Shown here: one piece after another, positions 1 to 5,025 of the stretch
Layout: each line of letters begins with the position of its first letter
Position numbering within the stretch: position 1 is the first letter of the stretch
DNA from: Candidatus Falkowiibacteriota bacterium
Lineage (GTDB): Bacteria > Patescibacteriota > Patescibacteriia > UBA11705 > JACRDX01
DNA length: 5,025 nt
Direction: 5' to 3'
Assembly: GCA_016212745.1 (NCBI GenBank)
Contig: JACRDX010000048.1
Span: 1 to 5,025, forward strand
The notes under the pieces: generated by a model
What the model was told of the DNA's origin: nothing
The model's input: only the letters and a program-made list of their open reading frames with translations
Database searches by the model: none
Position numbers and translations under genes: made by a program

Positions 1-3
1 GTA

Positions 4-109
4 CAAATTACAAATGTCAAATCAAATCCAAATAACAAATATCAAAACTTAACATTTGACATTAAGATTTTGACATTTATTTGTCATTTGATATTTGATA
101 TTTGAAATT
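4..109. repeat. Long imperfect AT-rich inverted repeat, copy 1
   Basis: The left arm (about 5-50) and right arm (about 64-109) are reverse complements of each other with scattered mismatches and small indels, leaving a loop of about 13 bases. Both arms are built from the words CAAATGTCAAAT / ATTTGACATTT. The first 19 bases (CAAATTACAAATGTCAAAT, 4-22) recur exactly at 3238-3256. Bases 68-98 match 3270-3300 at 28 of 31 positions, so this is one of two copies of a dispersed intergenic element. It ends about 10 bases before the cvpA ATG. It could fold into a long A/U hairpin in RNA. Its function is unknown: a non-autonomous mobile element, a transcription signal or simple-sequence expansion are all possible. 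The left boundary may lie outside the window. Confidence 0.75.
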
Positions 110-118
110 AACAAATCT

Positions 119-622
119 ATGCTCTTGTTTGATTACATCTTACTCGGTGCCTTGCTGCTTTTTGTGTTTTACGGTTTTCGCGCGGGTCTTATACAAAGTG
201 TCGGCGCGTTAATCGGCTTAATCGTCGGCTCGGTTTTTGCCAGCCGCTATTGTGAATCAATCGGCAACTTGCTTGGTGACTCAAATTTCATGAAAATGTT
301 AGCGTTTTTTCTGTTGTTTGGGTTGATAACAAAATTAATTGGTTTTGTTTTCAAAATTGTTGGCAAGATTTTCAAAATTATTACTGTTTTGCCGCTTTTG
401 GCGCAGGCCGATAAACTTCTCGGAGCGATTTTCGGAGCGGCTGAAGGAATTTTGTTTTTGGCAGTCATGTTATTTTTCTTGTCAAAATTTCCAATCAACG
501 CATGGCTTACAAATTCAATGAGTGCATCAGTTATTACGGCAACATTGTTAAAAATTTCCGCGATTTTCATGCCGCTTTTTCCGGTTGCGGTTAAACAATT
601 AGAAACATTAATCAAAAAATAA
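119..622 (+). CDS. cvpA: CvpA-family integral membrane protein
   Basis: A 167-residue, very hydrophobic protein with four likely membrane segments, at about residues 5-20, 24-40, 58-78 and 103-121. Visible family marks are the short loop G19-F20-R21-A-G23 between helices 1 and 2, and the D98-K-L-L-G-A-I-F-G-A-A-E-G110 stretch leading into helix 4. Both are typical of CvpA, named for its role in colicin V production in E. coli. The molecular function of the family is not settled; it has been linked to envelope homeostasis. The ATG at 119 is chosen because it gives the standard CvpA N-terminus, opening straight into helix 1. An in-frame TTG at 95 would add eight residues encoded by repeat DNA. 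No Shine-Dalgarno motif precedes either start. The stop codon abuts the tatD ATG, so the two are almost certainly co-transcribed and translationally coupled. Length is close to the usual 160-180 residues. Confidence 0.85.
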   Translation: MLLFDYILLGALLLFVFYGFRAGLIQSVGALIGLIVGSVFASRYCESIGNLLGDSNFMKMLAFFLLFGLITKLIGFVFKIVGKIFKIITVLPLLAQADKLLGAIFGAAEGILFLAVMLFFLSKFPINAWLTNSMSASVITATLLKISAIFMPLFPVAVKQLETLIKK

Positions 623-1465
623 ATGATTGACACACACGCGCATGTAAATTTTAATGCGTTCAAAGATGATTTTGATGATGTTATAAAACGCGGCCTTGCT
701 CAAAACACGCAGATTATTAATGTTGGTTCGCAATTATCAACGAGCAAGCGCGCGATTGATTTTGCGAAACAATATGCTAATTGTTTCGCGTCAATTGGAT
801 TGCATCCGATTCATTTACAAGACATGCTAGTTGAAGAAGAGGGCGAAAAATTTACAACCAGAAAAGAAGATTTTTCATACGAAGCATACAAAGAATTGGC
901 AAAACAACCCAAGGTTATTGCAATCGGAGAAACAGGACTTGACTATTGGCATTTGAACAATAATGAACCAGCAGCAGTTGCGATTGCGCGACAAAAACAA
1001 GTTTTTGCTGAACACATCAAGCTCGCTAATGAGTTGAATTTGCCAGTTATTGTTCATTGTAGAGGCCTGCCTACGCATGGCTTCGGCAAGGCAAGCGCGT
1101 ATGATGAGATTTTGGAAGAATTAACAAAACAGCCGCCAGAAAATGGCGGAATAATGCATTGTTTTGGCGGGCTAATTGATTTGGTTGAAAAATTTGTGGA
1201 TTTGGGGCTTTACATTAGTTTCAATGGAATTTTAACTTTTGACAAAACAGGACATATTGCCGACATACTTCGCGCAACGCCTGACGATAAAATTTTAACT
1301 GAAACAGATTGTCCATATTTAACGCCAGAACCGCATCGCGGAAAAAGAAACGAGCCAGCGTTTGTAGAATTTGTAATTAAAAAAATAGCTGAAATAAAAG
1401 GAATGACGTTTGATAAAGTTGACGAGTTAACAACAAACAACGCTAAACGATTATTTGCAATATAA
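623..1465 (+). CDS. tatD: TatD-family metal-dependent hydrolase (putative DNase)
   Basis: A 280-residue cytosolic TIM-barrel hydrolase of the TatD family, in which characterised members are metal-dependent 3'-5' exonucleases/DNases. The metal-binding set is complete: H5 and H7 in the N-terminal D-T-H-A-H motif, E103 in G-E-T-G-L-D-Y, H145 in V-H-C-R, H179 in M-H-C-F-G-G, and D229 in T-E-T-D-C-P-Y-L. The C-terminal signature P-E-P-H-R-G-K-R-N-E-P follows at 235-245. It is about 20 residues longer than typical TatD (about 260). The extra length lies mainly in a charged insertion around residues 68-92, with smaller additions near 110-118 and 149-157. The ATG directly follows the cvpA stop (TAAATG) and no Shine-Dalgarno motif is present, so initiation probably relies on coupling. 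The six-base gap to the PBP gene suggests an operon. The physiological substrate in this organism cannot be read from sequence. Confidence 0.95.
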   Translation: MIDTHAHVNFNAFKDDFDDVIKRGLAQNTQIINVGSQLSTSKRAIDFAKQYANCFASIGLHPIHLQDMLVEEEGEKFTTRKEDFSYEAYKELAKQPKVIAIGETGLDYWHLNNNEPAAVAIARQKQVFAEHIKLANELNLPVIVHCRGLPTHGFGKASAYDEILEELTKQPPENGGIMHCFGGLIDLVEKFVDLGLYISFNGILTFDKTGHIADILRATPDDKILTETDCPYLTPEPHRGKRNEPAFVEFVIKKIAEIKGMTFDKVDELTTNNAKRLFAI

Positions 1466-1471
1466 AAACAA

Positions 1472-3226
1472 ATGCCAGTTTATTCGCCAAAACCTTTAAC
1501 GTCTTCGTGTGAAAATAAACGGGCGCTGATTCTGCTTATTTTTTTTATTTTATTCGCCGTCGCAATAATAATTCGTTTGTTTGATTTACAAATAATAAAA
1601 CACAATTATTTTACCGCGCTCGCAGAAGACCAACATGAAATTTTCAAAAAACTTGTTCCAGAGCGCGGCGAAATTTTTTGTCATAGCAGCGCGAACGACC
1701 CAAGCGTTATTTATCCTTTTGCAATAAACCGCGATGTTTATTTGGTCTACGCTGTTCCAAGTTTGATTACCAACCCAGAAGACACTTTAAAAAAGCTTGA
1801 ATCAATATTGCCGTTAACAAACGTTTCGCACGAACAACTTTTGGCGCGGTTAAGCAAAAAAAATGATCCGTATGAACCGATTTTGCGTCGCGTCGAGGAA
1901 GCACAAATAGAGAAGCTTAAACAATTAAACCTCATAGGTATTAAATGGCTCAAAGAAAAAGGCCGTTTTTATCCGGAAAATAATTTAGGGTCGCACGTTT
2001 TGGGATTTGTGAATCAAGCTGACAATCAGGAAACAGGCGCGTATGGGCTTGAAGCATATTACAACAAAGAGCTGACCGGCGTTCCGGGTTTTTTGCGCGG
2101 CGAGGTCGGAAACCTTGGAAATTTTATCGCGCTCGGCCAGCAAGATGTTGTACCGGCTGAAAATGGGGCTGATGTTATTTTAACAATTGATAAAAACATT
2201 GAATTTTTCAGTTGCAAAAAACTTGTTGCTGCTGTGCAAAATTTTGAAGCTGACAGCGGCTCGCTAATTGTAATGGAACCGCAAACAGGCAAAATTTTAG
2301 CAATGTGCAATGCGCCGGATTTTAACCCGAACAAATATAATGAAGTTGAAGGCGTTAAAGTTTTTACAAACTCCGCGATAAGCGTTGCGTATGAGCCGGG
2401 TTCTATTTTCAAACCCATCACCATGTCAGCCGCAATAGAAGAAAAAGCTGTGACCCTAGAAACAACATACCAAGACCCCGGACAAATCAAAATCGCTGAT
2501 TTTACAATTTACAATTACGATAAAAAATCACATGGCACTCGCACAATGACGCAAGTACTGGAAGAATCGCTGAACACCGGAGCTGTTTTTGCCAGCAGAA
2601 AAATTGGAATTGAAAAATTTACAGAATATGTAAAAAAATTCAACATGGGCGTCAAAACGAAAATTGACATGTTTAACGAAGCAGCTGGCAATATTTCATC
2701 ATTAAACAAAAAACATGAACTTTACATGGCAACAGCATCATTTGGGCAGGGAATAATGACCACGCCATTGCAAATGGTTTCCGCGTACGCGGCAATTTTG
2801 AATGGCGGAAAATTGATGCGACCATACATTGTTGAAGAATTGCGTTATGACAACAAACCAGCTGAAATAACCAAGCCGCAAGTTGTGCGCCAAGTTGTTT
2901 CGCCAGAAACCGCGAAAAAAGTGGCAGCAATGCTTGTTTCAGTTGTTAACAATGGCCACGCGAAAAACGCCAAAATTTCCGGGTATCTTGTGGGCGGAAA
3001 AACAGGCACCGCGCAAATTGCTGACCAAAATTCCGGAAAATACAGTGAAAATGTCACGCATTCTTTTGTGGAATTTGCGCCGTTTAACAATCCAAAGTTT
3101 GTGTTAATCGTAAAATTGGAAAATGTGAAAAAGGTTAAATACGCGGAAAGTTCTGCTTTGCCAACCGCGACAAAAATCGCGAAATTCATTTTGGATTATT
3201 ACGCAGTTGAACCGGAGATTAAATAA
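1472..3226 (+). CDS. ftsI: Class B penicillin-binding protein, FtsI-like D,D-transpeptidase
   Basis: A 584-residue bitopic membrane enzyme that cross-links peptidoglycan stem peptides. A short cytoplasmic tail is followed by one transmembrane helix (about residues 18-34). The PBP dimerisation or pedestal domain begins near P63-E-R-G-E-I and includes the G-x-Y-G-L-E stretch near residue 190. The C-terminal transpeptidase domain carries all three catalytic motifs: S311-I-F-K314 (nucleophile serine in E-P-G-S-I-F-K-P), S366-L-N368, and K510-T-G512 in G-G-K-T-G-T-A-Q. No PASTA domain and no glycosyltransferase domain are present, so it is class B. The E-P-G-S-x-F-K and S-L-N-T-G contexts favour FtsI/SpoVD (septal) over MrdA (elongation), but this cannot be settled from sequence alone. 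The murF gene downstream fits a remnant of a division and cell-wall cluster. The ATG lies six bases after the tatD stop and has no Shine-Dalgarno motif. Confidence 0.93.
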   Translation: MPVYSPKPLTSSCENKRALILLIFFILFAVAIIIRLFDLQIIKHNYFTALAEDQHEIFKKLVPERGEIFCHSSANDPSVIYPFAINRDVYLVYAVPSLITNPEDTLKKLESILPLTNVSHEQLLARLSKKNDPYEPILRRVEEAQIEKLKQLNLIGIKWLKEKGRFYPENNLGSHVLGFVNQADNQETGAYGLEAYYNKELTGVPGFLRGEVGNLGNFIALGQQDVVPAENGADVILTIDKNIEFFSCKKLVAAVQNFEADSGSLIVMEPQTGKILAMCNAPDFNPNKYNEVEGVKVFTNSAISVAYEPGSIFKPITMSAAIEEKAVTLETTYQDPGQIKIADFTIYNYDKKSHGTRTMTQVLEESLNTGAVFASRKIGIEKFTEYVKKFNMGVKTKIDMFNEAAGNISSLNKKHELYMATASFGQGIMTTPLQMVSAYAAILNGGKLMRPYIVEELRYDNKPAEITKPQVVRQVVSPETAKKVAAMLVSVVNNGHAKNAKISGYLVGGKTGTAQIADQNSGKYSENVTHSFVEFAPFNNPKFVLIVKLENVKKVKYAESSALPTATKIAKFILDYYAVEPEIK

Positions 3227-3230
3227 ATGT

Positions 3231-3300
3231 CAAATATCAAATTACAAATGTCAAATTTTGGAATTTAGGTTTTGACATTGATTTGTTATTTGACATTTGA
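3231..3300. repeat. AT-rich inverted repeat, copy 2, between ftsI and murF
   Basis: The left arm 3231-3256 pairs with the right arm 3270-3300. About 23 of 26 left-arm positions are complementary, with one 4-base bulge, leaving a loop of about 13 bases (3257-3269). It shares an exact 19-mer (3238-3256) with bases 4-22 and a 28/31 match (3270-3300) with bases 68-98. The distance between arms is about 32 bases shorter than in copy 1, so the two copies differ by an internal insertion or deletion. It starts just after the ftsI stop codon. In RNA it would form an A/U-rich hairpin, but no clean U-tract follows, so a standard intrinsic terminator is not supported. Its last bases overlap the predicted -35 box of murF. 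Confidence 0.8.
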
Positions 3301-3325
3301 GCTTTGATATTTACTGTGTTATACT
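3297..3325 (+). promoter_or_regulatory. Predicted sigma70-type promoter of murF, extended -10
   Basis: TTGAGC (3297-3302) sits 17 bases upstream of TATACT (3320-3325), and TG at 3317-3318 gives an extended -10 element (TGnTATACT). The -35 box is at the edge of repeat copy 2, while the -10 lies in unique DNA. Initiation about seven bases after the -10 places the transcript start at 3332-3333, on the A of the murF ATG, implying a leaderless message. The better -35 match TTGACA at 3290-3295 is 24 bases away, too far for normal spacing. The box matches are seen directly; promoter activity is inferred. Confidence 0.6.
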
Positions 3326-3332
3326 TTTTGGC

Positions 3333-4631
3333 ATGAAAAAGATTCTGTGTTTAATTCTACGATTTTTCGCGAAGCGCATTATTCATAAATACGCGCCTGT
3401 TGTTATTGGCATTACTGGCAGCGTTGGCAAGACATCAACAAAAGAAGCGATTTTTACTGTTCTGCGCAAAAAATGTCCGGGGCTTAGACAAAATATAAAA
3501 AATTATAACAATGAAATTGGCTTGCCGCTTACGATCATTGGCGTTGATACTGGTGGAACAAATTTAATCGCTTGGCTAAAAATTTTTATCAAAGCAGCTG
3601 GGTTGTTGTTTAAAGTTGACGTGAATTATCCAAAAATTTTAATTTTGGAAATGGGGGCTGACAAACCAAACGATATTGAATATTTAATAAAGATAGCGCC
3701 GTGCCAAATCGGTGTTTTAACAAAAATCGGCACGGCGCACATTGAATTTTTTGGTTCAATTGAAAAAATCGCTGAAGAAAAGCAAAAAATAATTTCCCAT
3801 CTTGATTCCAGCGGCTTTGCCATTGTGAATTTTGATGACGCGGCTGCACAAAAAGCTTTGAAAAATACAAGCGCCCAAATAATTACTTTTGGAGTTGGCG
3901 CGGGCGCTGACGTGCGCGCCTTGGAATCAACAATGCAGAGCTCTGCCTCATCGGCAGACAAGAACTGCAATTTGGGATTGAGTTTTAAATTAAATTATAA
4001 TGGTTCAAGCGTTCCTGCTTTTTTGCCAAACATTGTTGGCGTACATCAAATTTACCCAGCGCTTGCAGCTGCCAGCGTTGGCATTAGTCTTGGCATGAAT
4101 CTCGTTGAGATTTCAGAAGCTTTGCGCGACTATTTGCCGCCCAAGGGCAGAATGAATTTGATAAAAGGAATCAACAATTCATTGATTATTGATGACACTT
4201 ACAATGCTTCGCCAGAAGCCGCCGTTTCGGCGATTGAAACGTTGGCACAAATGAAGTTCACTGGAACTGGACGCAAAATCGCTGCGCTCGGTGATATGTT
4301 AGAGCTTGGTGATTTAACCGAGCAGAGCCATTACAATGTTGGCAAATTTTGCGCTGAACAAAAAATTGATATTCTGATTTGTTCTGGAAAATTTGCGGAA
4401 ATAATAAAAAGGGGAGCCATAGAGCATGGTTTAAACAATGGTCAAGTGTTTGCTGTGGATAACTCTGATGCGGCTGGACAATTATTAAAAAACATGTTAA
4501 AAAATGATGACATTTTATTAATAAAGGGTTCGCAAGCAAGCCGAATGGAAAAGGCCGTAAAAACTGTTATGGCTGAGCCAGACACAGCTACCAAATTGCT
4601 CGTGCGGCAAGAATCAACGTGGCTAGAATAA
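3333..4631 (+). CDS. murF: MurF-type Mur ligase, short N-terminus (UDP-MurNAc-tripeptide--D-Ala-D-Ala ligase)
   Basis: A 432-residue ATP-dependent ligase predicted to add D-Ala-D-Ala to UDP-MurNAc-tripeptide, the last cytoplasmic step of peptidoglycan precursor synthesis. Visible motifs are the P-loop G26-I-T-G-S-V-G-K33-T-S and N57-Y-N-N-E-I-G-L-P-L, which is typical of MurF. They continue with E106-M-G-A-D, G133-T-A-H136-I-E-F-F-G-S followed by K150 as the candidate carbamylated lysine, and D287-D-T-Y-N-A-S-P. G320-D-M-L-E-L-G in the C-terminal domain is a strong MurF mark. The P-loop begins about 26 residues in, against roughly 100 in E. coli MurF. The canonical N-terminal UDP-substrate domain is therefore missing, replaced by a short basic-hydrophobic stretch (residues 2-20). 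The ATG at 3333 is preferred over an in-frame TTG at 3297, because that TTG lies inside the predicted promoter. No Shine-Dalgarno motif is seen. Confidence 0.9.
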   Translation: MKKILCLILRFFAKRIIHKYAPVVIGITGSVGKTSTKEAIFTVLRKKCPGLRQNIKNYNNEIGLPLTIIGVDTGGTNLIAWLKIFIKAAGLLFKVDVNYPKILILEMGADKPNDIEYLIKIAPCQIGVLTKIGTAHIEFFGSIEKIAEEKQKIISHLDSSGFAIVNFDDAAAQKALKNTSAQIITFGVGAGADVRALESTMQSSASSADKNCNLGLSFKLNYNGSSVPAFLPNIVGVHQIYPALAAASVGISLGMNLVEISEALRDYLPPKGRMNLIKGINNSLIIDDTYNASPEAAVSAIETLAQMKFTGTGRKIAALGDMLELGDLTEQSHYNVGKFCAEQKIDILICSGKFAEIIKRGAIEHGLNNGQVFAVDNSDAAGQLLKNMLKNDDILLIKGSQASRMEKAVKTVMAEPDTATKLLVRQESTWLE

Positions 4632-4639
4632 TACCAACA

Positions 4640-4668
4640 TTGAAAATTGTTACCTGAAAATTGAAAAT
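4640..4668 (+). promoter_or_regulatory. Possible promoter for tRNA-Glu
   Basis: TTGAAA (4640-4645) and GAAAAT (4663-4668) are separated by 17 bases. The start would fall near 4675, just before the mature tRNA 5' end at 4678. The -10 box is weak (4 of 6) and the surroundings are low-complexity AT DNA in which such boxes arise easily. The tRNA could instead be made by read-through from murF, since no convincing terminator separates them. Confidence 0.3.
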
Positions 4669-4677
4669 TTTTTACTT

Positions 4678-4749
4678 GCCGGGTTCGTCTAGTGGTTAGG
4701 ACATTAGGTTCTCAACCTAAGAACACGGGTTCGATTCCCGTACTCGGTA
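4678..4749 (+). tRNA. tRNA-Glu (anticodon CUC)
   Basis: A complete cloverleaf of 72 bases without encoded CCA. The acceptor stem is GCCGGGT (4678-4684) with ACTCGGT (4742-4748), including G-U pairs at 1-72 and 5-68. The D stem is GTCT/GGAC with an 8-base loop containing GG. The anticodon stem TTAGG/CCTAA encloses the loop TTCTCAA, giving anticodon CTC at 4711-4713, which reads GAG (Glu). The variable loop has 4 bases, and the T stem ACGGG/CCCGT encloses TTCGATT. The discriminator base is A4749. The 5' segment TTCGTCTAGTGGTTAGGAC is typical of bacterial tRNA-Glu. The bases after the discriminator are TGT, so CCA must be added by nucleotidyltransferase. Confidence 0.95.
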
Positions 4750-4762
4750 TGTTTATACAACA

Positions 4763-4811
4763 CATGGTTCTCAACCATGGAATAGGGGTTCGACACCCCT
4801 TGGCGGTACCA
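4763..4811 (+). pseudogene. 3' half of a second tRNA-Glu(CUC), with encoded CCA
   Basis: This stretch holds a perfect anticodon arm (CATGG, loop TTCTCAA, CCATG; anticodon CTC at 4770-4772) and a 4-base variable loop. A perfect T arm follows (AGGGG, TTCGACA, CCCCT), then the 3' acceptor strand TGGCGGT (4801-4807), discriminator A and CCA (4809-4811). The D arm and the 5' acceptor strand (expected near ACCGCCA) are absent: only 13 unrelated bases separate it from the intact tRNA-Glu. It aligns to the 3' part of that tRNA at a constant 59-base offset without gaps, 33 of 47 positions identical, and its stem differences are compensatory. It therefore derives from a functional but different tRNA-Glu, rather than from decay of the neighbouring copy. 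It may be an integration scar. Confidence 0.8.
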
Positions 4812-4817
4812 GATAGT

Positions 4818-4850
4818 AAATTTTGAATTTTTAATTTCGAATTTTGATTG
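4818..4850. repeat. AT-rich spacer resembling the inverse of the murF-tRNA spacer
   Basis: This low-complexity stretch of AATTTTGAATTTTTAATTT-type words is roughly the reverse complement of 4638-4671 (words TTGAAAATTG and GAAAATTGAAAATT). The tRNA and tRNA half-gene are therefore bracketed by an imperfect inverted pair. Within the stretch, 4818-4827 can also pair weakly with 4838-4847. The match is loose and composition-driven similarity cannot be excluded. Confidence 0.35.
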
Positions 4851-4893
4851 TTGGAATACTTGCGGTTCTTTTTTTTATTGTTTAAAGTTTGCT

Positions 4894-5025
4894 TTAGGCA
4901 CATACATTTTGCGCTCTGGACAGGACATCATTGGGCGATAATCCATCTAGGGCACAATGTTCTAAATTATTATAGTAAACATTCCACTTTCTTAACTTGC
5001 TCTTGAATTGTAGCAATGTTTTGAA
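4894..5025 (-). CDS. DDE integrase-type transposase, C-terminal fragment (cut by window edge)
   Basis: The reverse strand reads open from the window edge to a TAA at 4896-4894, giving 43 residues. The piece K10-L-R-K-W-N-V-Y-Y-N-N-L-E-H-C-A-L-D-G-L-S-P-N-D-V-L35 matches the end of retroviral-type integrase cores in IS3/IS481-like transposases: W..YYN...H.AL.G.SP..VL. Here L-E replaces the usual R-P before the histidine. The catalytic DDE residues would lie further upstream, beyond 5025, so whether the gene is intact cannot be judged. The gene points toward the tRNA-Glu pair. Its 3' end lies about 80 bases from the tRNA half-gene, consistent with a mobile-element junction. The IS family is not resolved, and no terminal inverted repeat can be confirmed without the other end. 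Confidence 0.8.
   Translation of the reverse strand, partial: FKTLLQFKSKLRKWNVYYNNLEHCALDGLSPNDVLSRAQNVCA

Noticed and set aside
95..118. TTG start adding eight residues to CvpA
   Set aside because: The extension is encoded inside the inverted repeat, has no ribosome binding site and lies outside the conserved CvpA N-terminus, which begins at the ATG at 119.
1..118. CRISPR-like array, given the repeated CAAATGTCAAAT words
   Set aside because: The words are irregularly spaced, partly inverted and merge into one another. There are no unique spacers of constant length and no cas genes.
2059..2490. 143-residue open frame on the - strand inside ftsI, and similar antisense frames at 247-663, 2845-3189 and 3626-3970
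   Set aside because: They lie opposite well-recognised genes, show no recognisable domain, and are shadows of the real coding strand.
3297..3332. TTG start adding twelve residues to MurF
   Set aside because: It coincides with the predicted -35 and -10 boxes, and a transcript from that promoter would not contain it.
4640..4676. Intrinsic terminator after murF
   Set aside because: AAAATTGAAAATTTTTT has a T-run but only a very short A-T stem with no G-C core, too weak to call.
4678..4811. A single intron-containing or permuted tRNA spanning both tRNA segments
   Set aside because: The first tRNA is complete on its own. Pairing its 5' anticodon strand TTAGG with the second CCATG fails after two pairs, and the acceptor strands pair at only four of seven positions.
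4750..4811. A second complete tRNA lacking a D arm, as in some mitochondria
   Set aside because: Only 13 bases lie between it and the intact tRNA, and none match the ACCGCCA-like strand required to close the acceptor stem.
4883..4896. Small perfect hairpin TAAAG-TTTG-CTTTA at the transposase stop as a terminator
   Set aside because: The stem has five mostly A-T pairs. On the transposase strand it is followed by A-rich rather than T-rich sequence, and the T8 run at 4869-4876 lies on the wrong side for the + strand.
4712..4903. 63-residue open frame on the - strand ending in a T-G-I-E-P-V-F stretch
   Set aside because: It is the antisense translation of the tRNA T arms and anticodon arms. G-I-E-P strings of this type are a common artefact of open frames crossing tRNA genes.

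Overview
This AT-rich window reads as a chromosomal segment of a bacterium with a cell wall and a small, compact genome. Most likely it is a member of the Patescibacteria (Candidate Phyla Radiation), probably a Parcubacteria-like lineage. That placement is inference. It rests on a short-form MurF lacking the usual N-terminal domain, the absence of a Shine-Dalgarno motif at all four complete genes, TAA as the only stop codon used, and intergenic spacers built from low-complexity caaatgtcaaat / tttgacattt words. The genetic code looks standard: all reading frames are intact without recoding TGA.

Layout, left to right. Bases 1-118 are a spacer holding a long imperfect inverted repeat. Then comes a tightly packed run on the + strand: a CvpA-family membrane protein (119-622), a TatD-family metal-dependent hydrolase starting directly after its stop codon (623-1465), and a class B penicillin-binding protein of FtsI type six bases later (1472-3226). 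A 106-base spacer follows with a second copy of the same inverted-repeat family. At its right edge is a good promoter whose predicted start site falls on the first base of murF (3333-4631), suggesting a leaderless mRNA. After murF there is a complete tRNA-Glu(CUC) (4678-4749). Next is the orphan 3' half of a second, different tRNA-Glu(CUC), with encoded CCA (4763-4811). The window ends with the C-terminal 43 residues of a DDE integrase-type transposase on the - strand, cut by the window edge (4894-5025).

How the parts relate. The PBP and MurF both serve peptidoglycan synthesis: MurF completes the UDP-MurNAc-pentapeptide precursor, and the PBP cross-links peptide stems, probably at the division septum. 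CvpA and TatD are widely conserved genes with less certain roles and probably share a transcript with the PBP gene. The right end, from the tRNA onward, looks like a mobile-element junction. The tRNA half-gene and transposase tail suggest past integration or rearrangement at a tRNA locus.

No complete unknown gene system is visible. The most interesting points are the structurally intact tRNA half-gene, the probable leaderless murF promoter at the edge of a repeat, the paired intergenic repeats, and the shortened MurF.
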